Numbered from the stretch's first letter, positions 16,608-26,176 are shown. The stretch is DNA of 64,000 nucleotides from Kordiimonadaceae bacterium (GCA_017640725.1 JAEPQB010000002.1:372001-436000); one strand, 5' to 3'. Numbers and translations: made by a program. Notes: generated by a model not told the origin, from the letters alone.

Positions 16608-17552
16608 TCAGTCGCTGACAGTGACCACTACGGCAGCATGATCTGACCCAAACGGCTCCAACCTCTCTGTCCGAATTCGCTTTCCTTCAAATAACGGTCC
16701 CATGGCGTAGATATTATCGATTGGAGAATCGAGGTACTTGAAGGCGTTTCTGCCCATGTAGGTCCGTCCAACTCCAGCGGTCAGATTTCGCATGGTAACG
16801 CCTGGGACGAAATCCCCTGCAGCAATGGCATGCGTCTGATCATAGTCTTCGCAGTTCTCATTGGAGCAGCGCAGAGACAAATCCGAACCCACTTTCTTCG
16901 CGTCTTGTGGCGCCACATTGAAGTCTCCAGCCACCAAATAGCTTACACCTGGATTGGCAGCAGAGTGCCGTGCAATTTCAGTGACGACCGCACCGATGAC
17001 ACCTTCGCGTTGAAAGGCATTATTCTCATCCTCTGCACCTTCTCTGCCGCCAGAGGACTTCAGGTGTACGTTAATAAGCACGAGATTTTTTTCCGGGTTT
17101 TCGCACCACAAAAACCCCCTGAAACCGGTTCGAGACCGCTGATCTTGAGGGAGAAAACTTGGTGCCTTGAGTTCAATATCTTCGACGTCATCGTCGTTGT
17201 CGACCCTGGGGTCAAACTCCCGACAGATTGAGAGGGTGCCACCAACGGCTACAATGCCCACCTCGAGCTTAAAATATGGATTGGTCTCACTGTCTTTCGA
17301 AAACTCGCTGGTCTTCTGTTGGCCAGAAATCCCAGCCTGCCCCATAAAATCAGTGGTTTGCTGTTCGGACAACAGTTCTTGAAGCAAAACAAAATCTGGG
17401 TCCGCAAGACCCATGAACCTTTCATAGTCCGCTTCTCTACCGTTAAAGCTGGTGCCATCAATGTTCCACGTAACAATTCTCAGCTCGTCTGCCGCTACGG
17501 CCGATACAGCAGAAGACATGATTAAAAAGACTGAAGCCAAAAAGAAGCGCAT
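16608..17552 (-). CDS. Secreted endonuclease/exonuclease/phosphatase-family protein
   Basis: 314 residues with a clear signal peptide (MRFFLASVFLIMSSAVSAVAA). The mature protein starts ELRIVTWNIDGT, the first metal-site motif (Asn), then DFVLLQELL with the catalytic Glu, INVHLKSSGG, VAGDFNVAP and the final GSDHAAVVV His. These are the conserved blocks of the DNase I/AP-endonuclease/inositol-phosphatase superfamily. Export points to an extracellular or periplasmic nuclease or phosphodiesterase, useful for nucleotide or phosphate scavenging. Substrate not readable. Confidence 0.85.
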   Translation of the reverse strand: MRFFLASVFLIMSSAVSAVAADELRIVTWNIDGTSFNGREADYERFMGLADPDFVLLQELLSEQQTTDFMGQAGISGQQKTSEFSKDSETNPYFKLEVGIVAVGGTLSICREFDPRVDNDDDVEDIELKAPSFLPQDQRSRTGFRGFLWCENPEKNLVLINVHLKSSGGREGAEDENNAFQREGVIGAVVTEIARHSAANPGVSYLVAGDFNVAPQDAKKVGSDLSLRCSNENCEDYDQTHAIAAGDFVPGVTMRNLTAGVGRTYMGRNAFKYLDSPIDNIYAMGPLFEGKRIRTERLEPFGSDHAAVVVTVSD

Positions 17553-17739
17553 CGCAATACCTCACCCAAACTCTGTAAAAATTCTCTTCAAAAACAGTAG
17601 GACACAGCGGGTTGAGAATTAAAGCGATATATTTTCGAAAATCACCTCCATCCGTATTGGACTGCAATATCCAGACGGAAGCATGTATGACTTGAGACTG
17701 GCAGGTAAACATACCGCAATACAATCAGTGAGGATCCAA

Positions 17740-18009
17740 ATGACCAACCAAGTTCAATCACCTGAATCAGCAGTAGTAGATTACATCAAATATCGATTTT
17801 GGTTGTCTTTCATGGCGATAATCATGTTCGCCGTCTTTGGGTTTCTAGCACTGGGTTCTTTTGCGGCTGGTAGCGGTCTTTCTGCAAACTTGCATAGTGA
17901 AAACCCCGAGCCGACGATCTTCCTCTACAACACGGTGGGCGCAATTTTACTGACCATGATGCCAGTGCGCCTTTTCCTCGCCTGGAAGTTGCGCCCAGGT
18001 GGCAAATAG
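17740..18009 (+). CDS. Small membrane protein, unknown
   Basis: 89 residues with two predicted membrane helices (about 20-46 and 62-81). The ATG at 17740 follows GAGGATCC; an upstream in-frame start at 17683 lacks a ribosome site. No family recognised. It is the last gene before the tRNA copy that marks the left edge of the candidate island. Confidence 0.5.
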   Translation: MTNQVQSPESAVVDYIKYRFWLSFMAIIMFAVFGFLALGSFAAGSGLSANLHSENPEPTIFLYNTVGAILLTMMPVRLFLAWKLRPGGK

Positions 18010-18100
18010 TCTCTCACCGTTCGCCAGGCTGGAATTACCCACTTCCCACATTATGCGCGAAGGGAGGCACAGATTCTCAATAACTTGAGACTGTTCTCAT

Positions 18101-18202
18101 TAATTGTGAGAATTCACAAGAGGGGTGGTGGGCTCGGAGGGACTTGAACCCCCGACCAATCCGTTATGAGCGGATCGCTCTAACCAACTGAGCTAAAGGC
18201 CC
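18101..18202. repeat. Left direct repeat (tRNA plus 3' flank), candidate island attL
   Basis: This stretch repeats, in the same orientation, at 34642-34746. It contains TAATTGTGAGAATT (18101-18114) and the whole tRNA copy, including a 40-bp block (18135-18174) identical to 34679-34718. A few differences and a 3-bp indel separate the copies outside that block. Similarity continuing past the tRNA into its 3' flank is more than two unrelated tRNA paralogues would be expected to share. Confidence 0.55.
18126..18202 (-). tRNA. tRNA with CAU anticodon (Ile2- or Met-like), damaged acceptor stem
   Basis: The 77-nt cloverleaf reads on the minus strand with D arm, anticodon loop CTCATAA (anticodon CAT), T arm with GTTCAAG, and an encoded CCA. 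The 5' acceptor strand GGGCCTT pairs poorly with 3' CGAGCCC: positions 5-68 and 7-66 are mismatched. The near-identical copy at 34670-34746 has a perfect stem. This copy is therefore probably a non-functional or att-derived duplicate. The TTGGTC after the anticodon arm favours Ile2 over elongator Met. Confidence 0.7.
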
Positions 18203-18405
18203 AGTCCACCGAGGACACCCCTGACAGCGAACTCGGAATTTTTTACAACCCTAATTGTTGAAAAATAGACAATGCCCAGTCTATCACCTGAAACATTGCT
18301 GAAACACCAGACATCCGTATGCGTAGGCGACTAGTGAAAATTCGCATTAGAGTCTTCGCGAACCAGGATGTTTTGCGAAAACCCCTTGTCCAATTCTAAG
18401 GTCCA

Positions 18406-18499
18406 GAGGGTGTATTACAGTGGTAGAGCAGCGCATTTTCAATCTGTCAAGCGCCAGATAAGCGGCAAGTTGTGGGTTCGAATGCCATCATTCTCACCA
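18406..18499 (+). other. tRNA-like sequence, degenerate
   Basis: GAGGGTG (18406-18412) can pair with CATTCTC (18489-18495), which is followed by ACCA. In between are AGTGGTAGAGC, resembling a D loop, a possible anticodon loop TTTTCAA, and GGGTTCGAATG, resembling a T loop. The 94-nt length and poor D and anticodon stems make a functional tRNA doubtful. It lies between the damaged tRNA and the recombinase gene, as tRNA remnants often do at island ends. Confidence 0.35.
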
Positions 18500-18700
18500 T
18501 AAATTTTCGTTTCAACAAACCATTACATGTCGCTTGTTCAAAATCTGATCGTCTTGATTGAATAGAAAAATATAAACTCGCCATTATTCGGCCGCGTCAA
18601 ATCGCATAGCACTGAGCCAATCCGCGACATCATTTCCCCCGCGCTTCTTACATTTTCAACTCTTACCGTGGAGAAATTCGCAATATGAAAGGATTTTTCG

Positions 18701-19828
18701 ATGACTAAAGAACCTACGCATGAGGATGTTTCTCCCTATGTCAAAGCTGTTATAGATCAAGCGCGGCGTACCGACAGACTATTTAAATACAAAACTACCC
18801 CAATTCTGATGAAAGAATACAGCACTTACGACACCCGTCGACTCTACAAAGGACAAGCGAGCAAAGAACCTCAAACCATTATCGCTTATTTTCGATTTAT
18901 CTATAACCAAACATGCTCCCATAGTATTTCAGAGCGTATAAACGAACTTCTTGGAACGAGCGACATGTGTCGGTCCACATTCAACAAAAAAAGAGCCGCT
19001 TATTGCCTTTTTCTAGAATACGCGATGGTAAATGGACTGAATGCCCCTTATGCACTCGGCCTATATAAATCCTTAAAGTCTTTTAATTCTTGCAAGCTGC
19101 CCAACCGAGGGAAATTGACCTGCGCCAAAAGACGCAAGTCAGTCAATCGATCAGATCATAAAGCGCTGACTGACTATTTTTGGTCAAGAAAGTCACTTTA
19201 CGCTCGTTTGACCGCCCTGTTGCACTGGGCAAACATACACTGGGGCTTAAGGTTGTGTGAGTGGCAGTCAGCGAAGTTTCAATTCAGAGGCGACCGTCGT
19301 GTCCTACAAGTTCGAAATGCCAAACAAACAAACGGCCGCGCGAACGGCAAGCATCGCTGCATTGAGTGCCAACACTACAACCCTAGAATCATTCGCTTAA
19401 CTGAAGAGTGCATAAATACCTATCAACAACACCTACTAACCAGATCAAATAAAACAATAATGGGTGGCGTTGGACGCGAATACCTGAAAGCGAACAAAGC
19501 GCTATTTCCCAAAAGAAAGACTAAAGTTAGTTACTATTCGACTCGACACCAATTTTCAGCAAACTACAAAGCTTGGTCGAAGCACAATAGTGAGTTGGGA
19601 GAAGACTTTGACGAAAGAAAGCTAGCCGCTCTAATGGGACAAAGCTCAAGCGTTACACCATATAGACATTACGGCAAGTCCCACAAGGGCTGGGAAGCAA
19701 AGGGAACTTGGGGACCCCACACATTGCCCGAGCCAAGTGCTGAAAACCTGGCGAAAGTAAAAGATCATAACTTTGCGACCCGGAGAACAAACATTAGGGT
19801 CGCCAACGATCTCTCACCATCATTATAA
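18701..19828 (+). CDS. Divergent tyrosine recombinase / integrase
   Basis: 375 residues. The N-terminal two thirds are poorly conserved. The C-terminal half has the tyrosine-recombinase signature: WGLRLCEWQS (Arg I), YSTRHQFSANYKAW (box II His-x-x-Arg region, Arg before His), LAALMGQSSSVTPYRHYGK (the third conserved region with the candidate nucleophile Tyr). A CIECQHYNPR insert could be a small zinc site. It is unlike the integrase at 11.2 kb. Lying 500 bp inside the left tRNA copy and pointing inward, it is the likely recombinase of the 18-35 kb island. The upstream site GAAAGGAT supports the start. Confidence 0.75.
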   Translation: MTKEPTHEDVSPYVKAVIDQARRTDRLFKYKTTPILMKEYSTYDTRRLYKGQASKEPQTIIAYFRFIYNQTCSHSISERINELLGTSDMCRSTFNKKRAAYCLFLEYAMVNGLNAPYALGLYKSLKSFNSCKLPNRGKLTCAKRRKSVNRSDHKALTDYFWSRKSLYARLTALLHWANIHWGLRLCEWQSAKFQFRGDRRVLQVRNAKQTNGRANGKHRCIECQHYNPRIIRLTEECINTYQQHLLTRSNKTIMGGVGREYLKANKALFPKRKTKVSYYSTRHQFSANYKAWSKHNSELGEDFDERKLAALMGQSSSVTPYRHYGKSHKGWEAKGTWGPHTLPEPSAENLAKVKDHNFATRRTNIRVANDLSPSL

Positions 19829-19833
19829 ATCAA

Positions 19834-20244
19834 TTGTCGTCCTCAATGTCGGCGCCTACCGGGCGCCGACCTCAGCATTTTGTTGCGGTCAGCGATGCGG
19901 CTGTCAATAAAACATATGATATCGCTATGCTGTGCGCGATGGGGGCTCAAAGTGCCCTTGATGTTGCGACGCGGCACGGAGCCTACTTTGTTGGCGCACT
20001 TGATGACATCGGCACTCTTGAAATTGGCAAACTTGCCGACTTGGTTGTCCTCAACTCCAACCCGTTGGACGACATTCGTAACAAGCTGGAAATCGATACT
20101 GTTATGCATGGAGGTATCCTGAGGGACGGAGACACCCTAGACGAGGTTTGGCCACTCAATATGCCATTTGGCCCAGTGCCTTGGGAAAATGTCAACATCT
20201 ACGGAGGCGATAACCGGCCAACCGATCATCATCAACCGAACTAG
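19834..20244 (+). pseudogene. C-terminal fragment of a metal-dependent amidohydrolase
   Basis: 136 open codons. The segment ALDVATRHGAYFVGALDDIG, then GTLEIGKLADLVVLNSNPLDDI and VMHGGILRDGDTLDEVWP, is the conserved C-terminus of imidazolonepropionase-like amidohydrolases. The TIM barrel with its HxH and later metal ligands is missing, and the first 40 residues match nothing. The frame opens immediately after the recombinase stop, so the 5' part was probably lost when the recombinase arrived. Not expected to be functional. Confidence 0.65.
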
Positions 20245-20668
20245 GAAATATGTCATCTTGCAGCCGGTAAAATGATGCGATCGCATCAGTTTCAGTGGCT
20301 GTGAGAGTTGACAAGAAGGGATGTGAGTTCCCTCAATTAGTGAGCTTTTTGATCGTCTGCATGCATCCAAAACCGCCACTGATCGCAACAAGCGCGCAAA
20401 TACAATTGTGACTTTTTATTACGGTTTAGCTGACGAATTCTGCAGCGAAGGCAAGCATCACTACTATGCGGTTCATCAACAATGCGCGGAATTTGTTGGT
20501 GAACAACAACTATGCTTGGGCAATCTTGCCTTCTCTCTCCGGAAACCAGCTCCTCGAACAGTTAGCAGACTTTTCTCATTAAAGTCAGGGGCTTGTATGA
20601 TTTTTTAGTCTTCAATAAGCGGGCACCTCGGGTCTTAGAATCGTCAAAAACACTAATTCAATCCACCT
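20245..20668. other. Intergenic region before the TonB receptor, no gene recognised
   Basis: Short frames exist but show no domain or ribosome site. The region follows the amidohydrolase fragment and leads into the operator pair of the TonB-receptor gene. No terminator, tRNA or IS end could be identified. Confidence 0.35.
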
Positions 20669-20715
20669 TTAGTAAAGACTTTCTATAATAATTTAGTTGA
20701 TACTTTCTATAATAA
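20669..20715 (+). promoter_or_regulatory. Tandem pair of 23-bp operators at the TonB-receptor promoter
   Basis: Two 23-mers (20669-20691 and 20693-20715), set 24 bp apart, both begin TTAGT and share the right half ACTTTCTATAATAA. They match the single operators at 26177, 30148 and 33407, especially in the right half. Each carries a perfect TATAAT in the direction of the receptor gene, so a bound repressor would cover the -10. They end 45 bp before the receptor ATG. Confidence 0.65.
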
Positions 20716-20759
20716 GTGCCATGCTTTCTGGTAATCGCCTAGGGGGAGGAGACAAAGCG

Positions 20760-23069
20760 ATGACCAATCAACACAAGAATTACCTTCTGAGCAATGTTGC
20801 TGCACTAGCAACCACAATCGCACTTGGCGGCTTCAGCTCTGTGGCCGCCCAAGATGGCACCGCCGAAGATGAACAGACTTTCACTATCGAAGAGGTGATC
20901 GTCACAGCGCGGAAAACGGAAGAGTCACTCTTTGAAGTACCCGTTGCGGTCTCTGTTTTGGGCGGTGCTTTTTTTGAAGACACCAATTTTAACACCATTG
21001 AAGACGTTGTCCGGTTTGTGCCCGGCTTTGACCTCACGCCCTTGAACACAACACGGGCAACCGGGTCACGCATTCGAGGCATTTCCACATTCAGCTTCAG
21101 TGATGGCTTTGAATCGAGCGTCGCAACCGTGGTGGACGGCGTTGTCATGGGGCGCGAGGCACAAGGGTTCTTCGACTTGTTCGATGTGGAATCGATCGAG
21201 ATAGTAAAAGGGCCTCAAGGCACGCTGTTTGGTAAAAACGCGTCTGCAGGCGTAGTAAACGTGCGCACCAAACTGCCCGAGTTTGAGTTTGGCGGCGGTG
21301 CCGACTTTACTTACGGCAGTTTTGACGAAATCAAAGCAAGAGGCACCATTACCGGCCCCCTTATCGAAGACAAGGCCGCTTTTCGTCTGAGCGCGACTTA
21401 TAACAAACACGATGGCATACTCGAAAACGCAATCGAGGGGGAACGCGACCTGAATGACAAAGATACCTTCTCATTCAGGGGAAAACTGCTTTTCACACCG
21501 GGCCCTAATACGCAGATACTAATCGCAGCCGATTATGTTGAGGAAGAAAACCTCTGCTGCCTGCCTACCTTCAGAACCATCGGCGCACCGCTTGGGTTAG
21601 AGGCGCTTGGTGCCGCGACAGGTCAAACGCTTTTGGACCTGGGACCTGCCCTGGACGCACTGGGCATTGAACCCGGGCCAAACAACCGGATGATTCCGGT
21701 ATTGGATGAAAATATCTTGCAGGAATCGCAGGCTTATGGCGGTTCCATTCAGATCAACCATGATTTTGGCTCTACTCAATTCACGTCTATCACCGCTTAC
21801 CGTGAGTGGGAGATTGACGAATTCAATGAAGCTGACGGCATCAGTGGATCCAATGTGAACAACCGAAACGGCACGGTGTCCTCGAGCGACCAGTTCAGCC
21901 AGGAATTCCGGCTTGATGGCACATTTGGAGACCAGTTCTCCTATGTAGGGGGGCTGTTTTACTTTCATCAGGACCTGATTGCCGAGGGCGAGGTTAACAT
22001 CGAGCTGTTCTTCCCTGTGCCAGGGTCCTTTTTTAACGTTCGCACGGATTCTGACCGCACAGTAGTAAACAATAGCTACGCCGCCTTTGGTGAATTCACT
22101 TATGACGCCACGGAAAAACTGTCTCTTGTTGGCGGGTTCCGTCTCACGCGTGAAGAAATAGACGCGACATATGAACGGATAGCAACGCCGATTAATCCGT
22201 TCTTGCCGTTCACTGCCTTCTTTGGTCCTGATTATGTGGGCGCCACAGAAGTGCGTGATACAAACCTGTCCGGCCGTGTGATCGCGAGATACACTTGGTC
22301 GGATGAACTCATGACCTACATCTCATGGTCGCGTGGCTACAAAGGGCCGGGTATCGATGTGGCAGCTACAGTGAATATTCCGTCGGTCAATGAACCGGGT
22401 GGCCTGCCTGTCCTGCCACCAGAAATCCCTACCCTGTGGGAAGTCGGAATGCGCGGACGCTTTTTTGACAATCGCCTCAGCGTGAATGCTTCCGCATATG
22501 TTCAAAAAGTCGAAGACCTTCAGACCATCGTTACTGATGCTGTGGGCGTCACGCGGAACTTGTCGATTGATGAACTGCAGTCCAAAGGTATAGAAGTGGA
22601 TGCCGTATTTGTTCCGGAATTCATTGATGGTTTGACCCTGACGGGCACCTTCAACTTCAATGATGTGGAAATAGAATCGTTTCCAGAACGCCCCGATTTG
22701 GAGGGCATTCGTTTCCGCGATAACCCACGGCTCAGCTATTCAATGATTGGGGACTATCGGCGTGACGTGACTGCCGATGGAGCCAAGGGATTTCTGCGGG
22801 CTGAATGGGCGTGGCAAAGCAGCAAAAACACGTCGCTTGATCGCTTGCCCACGACCATCGTGGACGAATATGGACTGCTCAATTTACGGATTGGGGTGTC
22901 GAACCCAGAAGACACACTGGCACTCACATTCTCGGTCGAGAATGTGTTTAACAAAGACTTCGAGCATTTTGTGTTCGCGTCTTCCTACAGCGCGCTTGAT
23001 GGCATAACTAACGCCCAGTTTATCGGGGACCCACGCCTTTGGGCTATCACACTCCGGGCGACTTTCTAA
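20760..23069 (+). CDS. TonB-dependent outer-membrane receptor
   Basis: 769 residues. A signal peptide (ending near SSVAAQD) precedes a TonB-box-like EEVIVTARK, a plug domain with VPVAVSVLGG and GPQGTLFGKNASAGVVNV, and a 22-strand barrel ending in an aromatic residue (ITLRATF). The ATG at 20760 has GGAGGAGA upstream; an earlier in-frame ATG at 20697 overlaps the operator and is rejected. It energises uptake of a substrate too large or scarce for porins. Operator sharing and position make it the import gate for the catabolic cluster; the ligand is unknown. Confidence 0.92.
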   Translation: MTNQHKNYLLSNVAALATTIALGGFSSVAAQDGTAEDEQTFTIEEVIVTARKTEESLFEVPVAVSVLGGAFFEDTNFNTIEDVVRFVPGFDLTPLNTTRATGSRIRGISTFSFSDGFESSVATVVDGVVMGREAQGFFDLFDVESIEIVKGPQGTLFGKNASAGVVNVRTKLPEFEFGGGADFTYGSFDEIKARGTITGPLIEDKAAFRLSATYNKHDGILENAIEGERDLNDKDTFSFRGKLLFTPGPNTQILIAADYVEEENLCCLPTFRTIGAPLGLEALGAATGQTLLDLGPALDALGIEPGPNNRMIPVLDENILQESQAYGGSIQINHDFGSTQFTSITAYREWEIDEFNEADGISGSNVNNRNGTVSSSDQFSQEFRLDGTFGDQFSYVGGLFYFHQDLIAEGEVNIELFFPVPGSFFNVRTDSDRTVVNNSYAAFGEFTYDATEKLSLVGGFRLTREEIDATYERIATPINPFLPFTAFFGPDYVGATEVRDTNLSGRVIARYTWSDELMTYISWSRGYKGPGIDVAATVNIPSVNEPGGLPVLPPEIPTLWEVGMRGRFFDNRLSVNASAYVQKVEDLQTIVTDAVGVTRNLSIDELQSKGIEVDAVFVPEFIDGLTLTGTFNFNDVEIESFPERPDLEGIRFRDNPRLSYSMIGDYRRDVTADGAKGFLRAEWAWQSSKNTSLDRLPTTIVDEYGLLNLRIGVSNPEDTLALTFSVENVFNKDFEHFVFASSYSALDGITNAQFIGDPRLWAITLRATF

Positions 23070-23121
23070 CTAAACCGCCTCCCTTGAGAAGGCGCTGACC
23101 TGCAAAAACAGCCGCCTTCCC

Positions 23122-23155
23122 AGCACCGCCTACAGCAGTGGGCGGTGCTTTTTTG
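23122..23155 (+). terminator. Rho-independent terminator after the TonB receptor
   Basis: AGCACCGCC (23122-23130) pairs with GGCGGTGCT (23141-23149) across a ten-base loop and is followed by a run of T. It lies about 50 bp past the receptor stop and separates it from the convergent transporter gene. Confidence 0.8.
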
Positions 23156-23316
23156 TTGGTCGGTGGCCCTGTGAACTCAAGAACCCGCAGCCAAACACCA
23201 ACAGTGTGCTGGTGCGAATGGACGTGTTTCCAATGGAAACTGATTAAGTTCATCGACGATGAGAGAATTACGCCGGCCACACAACAGGTTGTTGCCAGTT
23301 GAGCAACTCTGTTTTT

Positions 23317-24807
23317 TTAGGCTGTCGCGGCCGCCGCTTTTTTGACTTTGATCTCTTCCAGAATTTCTGCGTGGCGATCGGCTGACAGGTCGTATTTCAG
23401 ATAGAAATATATCGCGAACAGAGCCCCTGCCCCCATGAAGGGGCCTGCAGACAGGCCCAGTCTGAAGATCACGTCAGGGTCCACCTGTCCAGGCACCGCG
23501 TCGAATGGTATGACCACAACCACATCCAGCATAATGCCAGCAATCAAGTGCCCGAAGGAGTTAGAAGCTTTGGCAAAAAATGCACGTGCGGAATAAACAA
23601 TCCCCTCTTGCCTGAGGCCGGTGGAGAGTTCAATTTCATCAGATATGTCGCCTAACATTGATAGAACCGTCACGGTGGCAATTGCCGTTGCGAACGTTAA
23701 GCCGGCAATATTTGCGACCAGCAGTGGCAGGAGAATTGGTGAATCATTTTCCGGAAACAGCCCAAGAAGGCGCAGGTTGATCGTTAACTGCGCAAATATT
23801 GACATTCCAATCAGCGCGGTCACAAGAACAGGCTTGCGGTCAAACTTGCGCATTAGGATCGGTGCCGCCAGAGCCCCCAATAAAATCGCTGGAACGGCAG
23901 CTAGCCCGAACCAGCGGATGTCCTTGGTGCCCAGCTCCCAGAAATAGGTATTTACAAACACGCCAAAGGTTTCGTTTAGGCCGACCGAAATCATGAAGAA
24001 GAAAAAACCGACCATCAGAAACATGTAATTTCTGTTGCGCAAAGGGCCCATCAAATCACTGATCAGCAACCGGCGATTGGTGCCACTGGTCTCAATTGGC
24101 GCCTCGCTAAGGTACTGTATCTGGTTTTTTGTGCCCCACGCACACAGCCAAATGGTCACGAGCACGAGACCGCAAGCCGTGTAAACGAGCGGTCCATAGG
24201 CTACAGGGTCCAAGTGTTTTGGAATTGATAGGCCTTCTGCATTGAGGGTCTCCCCACCGAGGAAATACCCCCAGGCAACAAACGAGAATAACGCACCGGC
24301 GATGTATCCGCACACTGCATTAATGCTGAATAGCTTGGACCGTTCGTTGCGGTCCTGTGTAAGCTCGCCGCCCAGTGCAAGATGCGGGATGACGTACAAT
24401 GTTAAGCACAAGCGGCTGACCATCGCCCACACAGTGAGCCAGGCAAATAGCAACCATTGACTGGCTTCCCCAGTCTCGCTGCTTGCTGTCAGCATCTCTG
24501 GCGGACTGAATATAAAATATAACGAAATGGCCAGCGGCACCGGCGCAGCAAACAGAAATGGATGGCGCCGTCCCAGTTTGGACCGCCAGCGGTCTGAAAC
24601 CAGTCCAACGATCGGATCCGAGATAGCATCGCTCAAGAGTGCAAGCATGATAGCTGCGCCAATGAGAGAATTGGACAGCCCAATCGCCTGATTGTAGAAA
24701 ATACCAATAAAGGAATTGAGCATGCCGAGAAAAACAACTTCTCCTACTGACCCGATGCCAAAGGCCAGTTTGGTTGGTAACTTCAATTTTCGGCAATTGT
24801 CTGACAA
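23317..24807 (-). CDS. GPH-type (MFS_2) sugar/cation symporter-like transporter
   Basis: 496 residues with twelve predicted helices. LALLSDAISDPIVGLVSDRWRS and GRRHPFLF in the first loop are the signature of the glycoside-pentoside-hexuronide:cation family, and the protein ends in a charged cytoplasmic tail rich in Lys and Ala. Members of this family in catabolic clusters carry glycosides, but also other organic solutes. It is the second gene of an operon with the DUF3089 hydrolase (41-bp gap), probably driven from the operator at 26.2 kb, and would carry the substrate across the inner membrane. Confidence 0.85.
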   Translation of the reverse strand: MSDNCRKLKLPTKLAFGIGSVGEVVFLGMLNSFIGIFYNQAIGLSNSLIGAAIMLALLSDAISDPIVGLVSDRWRSKLGRRHPFLFAAPVPLAISLYFIFSPPEMLTASSETGEASQWLLFAWLTVWAMVSRLCLTLYVIPHLALGGELTQDRNERSKLFSINAVCGYIAGALFSFVAWGYFLGGETLNAEGLSIPKHLDPVAYGPLVYTACGLVLVTIWLCAWGTKNQIQYLSEAPIETSGTNRRLLISDLMGPLRNRNYMFLMVGFFFFMISVGLNETFGVFVNTYFWELGTKDIRWFGLAAVPAILLGALAAPILMRKFDRKPVLVTALIGMSIFAQLTINLRLLGLFPENDSPILLPLLVANIAGLTFATAIATVTVLSMLGDISDEIELSTGLRQEGIVYSARAFFAKASNSFGHLIAGIMLDVVVVIPFDAVPGQVDPDVIFRLGLSAGPFMGAGALFAIYFYLKYDLSADRHAEILEEIKVKKAAAATA

Positions 24808-24848
24808 GGTTTTTCCCCTAGTAGCTGGATGTCTGTTTCAAGACACGA

Positions 24849-26057
24849 CTATTGCGCTGTCTCTGAAGCCTTTACCGGCTGCTTGCTGCTGAAATAGTTG
24901 GCCACTTGCAGCTCGACATTGTCTTTGATGTCCAGGTAAAACAGCTGCCAATCATATGTGTGATACATTTGGCTGTCGTCGACGCCTTTGGAAAAGTGTG
25001 GCAGCGTCTTCTCTGCCTCTACCATCAAGGACCCATCTTCACGGCAAACTGCGGATGTCAGGTTCGGAATGGGGGCTACCAAGGCATCGTAAGAAACGCC
25101 GTTGTTGCGGTTCAACAGAATGTCCAGCGCCGCGAAAGTAGGCACAAGCGGCAAGCCACCTTTGTGCCTATCACGCCCCATCATCTCACCGTTCACTTCC
25201 CAGCTAATCGGGTTTACACACAGGGTTCTGGCCGGCACTTCGTATTCCCACCCCGTCGCATACCATTGCGGCATGCGGCCTTCCGGCTCCCTGCCAATAC
25301 TGCCATCACCAAACACATCGTATGTGATGAGGCACCCTGTTTGGCCGGGCGCCTCACATAAACTCAAATTCGCAAACCCCCGATCCAGGCGGTCTTCCGG
25401 GAACCAAAACCCAATCGGATAAGCTGCGACAAGCTGGTCCCGTATAGCCAACTTATCGACCCGCAACTCCAGCAATCGCATGGCGTGCAGGGAACCCTGA
25501 CTGTGCCCGGCAATTATGAACGGCCGACCATCGTTGAAATGCTCAAGAAAATAGTCGAATGCCGCTTCAACATCTCGGTAGGCAAAATCAAGCGCCTCCA
25601 TCCCATTTTCTACATAGTCTGCGTTGAAAGCAGCGATATGGGCCTCGCGGTAGCGCGGCGCATAAAACCTGCAGCAATCAGTGAATATTGTGCCATGCCC
25701 GCCCAACATAGTTTCCAGCGTTTGCGCGGGCGCGTGATCCAGTGCCATTGGGGAATTCCACAGTCCCGGCCCCATGTAAGTTGTTGGATGCACGTAGAAA
25801 ACATCAACCTGTTGCGCAGTTGTATTTGCCTCACCAGCGCCCGGCAGCCGTAAATCGGAGGTCTCTGTTTTTTCAGGGTGTGCGGCCCAAAAATGCAAGT
25901 CCGCATAGTTTGGCGCTGCAGGCGCAGTTGCTTCATCAAAAGTATCCGGCGGGCCCAACCGCCAAACAATCAGCTCTTCTCGGAAAAATACAACAGAACC
26001 CAAAATAATTACAATTACGCCAATAATTTTTGCCAAAGTGAGAAGTATTCGCTTCAT
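24849..26057 (-). CDS. DUF3089 alpha/beta-hydrolase, membrane-anchored
   Basis: 402 residues. An N-terminal hydrophobic anchor or uncleaved signal (LAKIIGVIVIILGSVVFF) is followed by the DUF3089 core: DVFYVHPTTY, FTDCCRFYAPRYREAH and the nucleophile elbow GHSQGS. The lid and late acid/His are in the C-terminal half. It probably hydrolyses an ester or amide in the periplasm. ATG 26057 is preceded by GGGGGAAAG; the frame extends further but without a better start. First gene of the minus-strand operon with the transporter. Confidence 0.8.
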   Translation of the reverse strand: MKRILLTLAKIIGVIVIILGSVVFFREELIVWRLGPPDTFDEATAPAAPNYADLHFWAAHPEKTETSDLRLPGAGEANTTAQQVDVFYVHPTTYMGPGLWNSPMALDHAPAQTLETMLGGHGTIFTDCCRFYAPRYREAHIAAFNADYVENGMEALDFAYRDVEAAFDYFLEHFNDGRPFIIAGHSQGSLHAMRLLELRVDKLAIRDQLVAAYPIGFWFPEDRLDRGFANLSLCEAPGQTGCLITYDVFGDGSIGREPEGRMPQWYATGWEYEVPARTLCVNPISWEVNGEMMGRDRHKGGLPLVPTFAALDILLNRNNGVSYDALVAPIPNLTSAVCREDGSLMVEAEKTLPHFSKGVDDSQMYHTYDWQLFYLDIKDNVELQVANYFSSKQPVKASETAQ

Positions 26058-26176
26058 GGTGTCTTTCCCCCGCATTGGTGCACAGACCGGGCCCATTTTT
26101 TTAGGCCTCGTAATAATTGGGCGTCTTCGCCCCCCTTACTGACAATTTGTAGAGTAAATGCAAAGAGGGGTCAATA

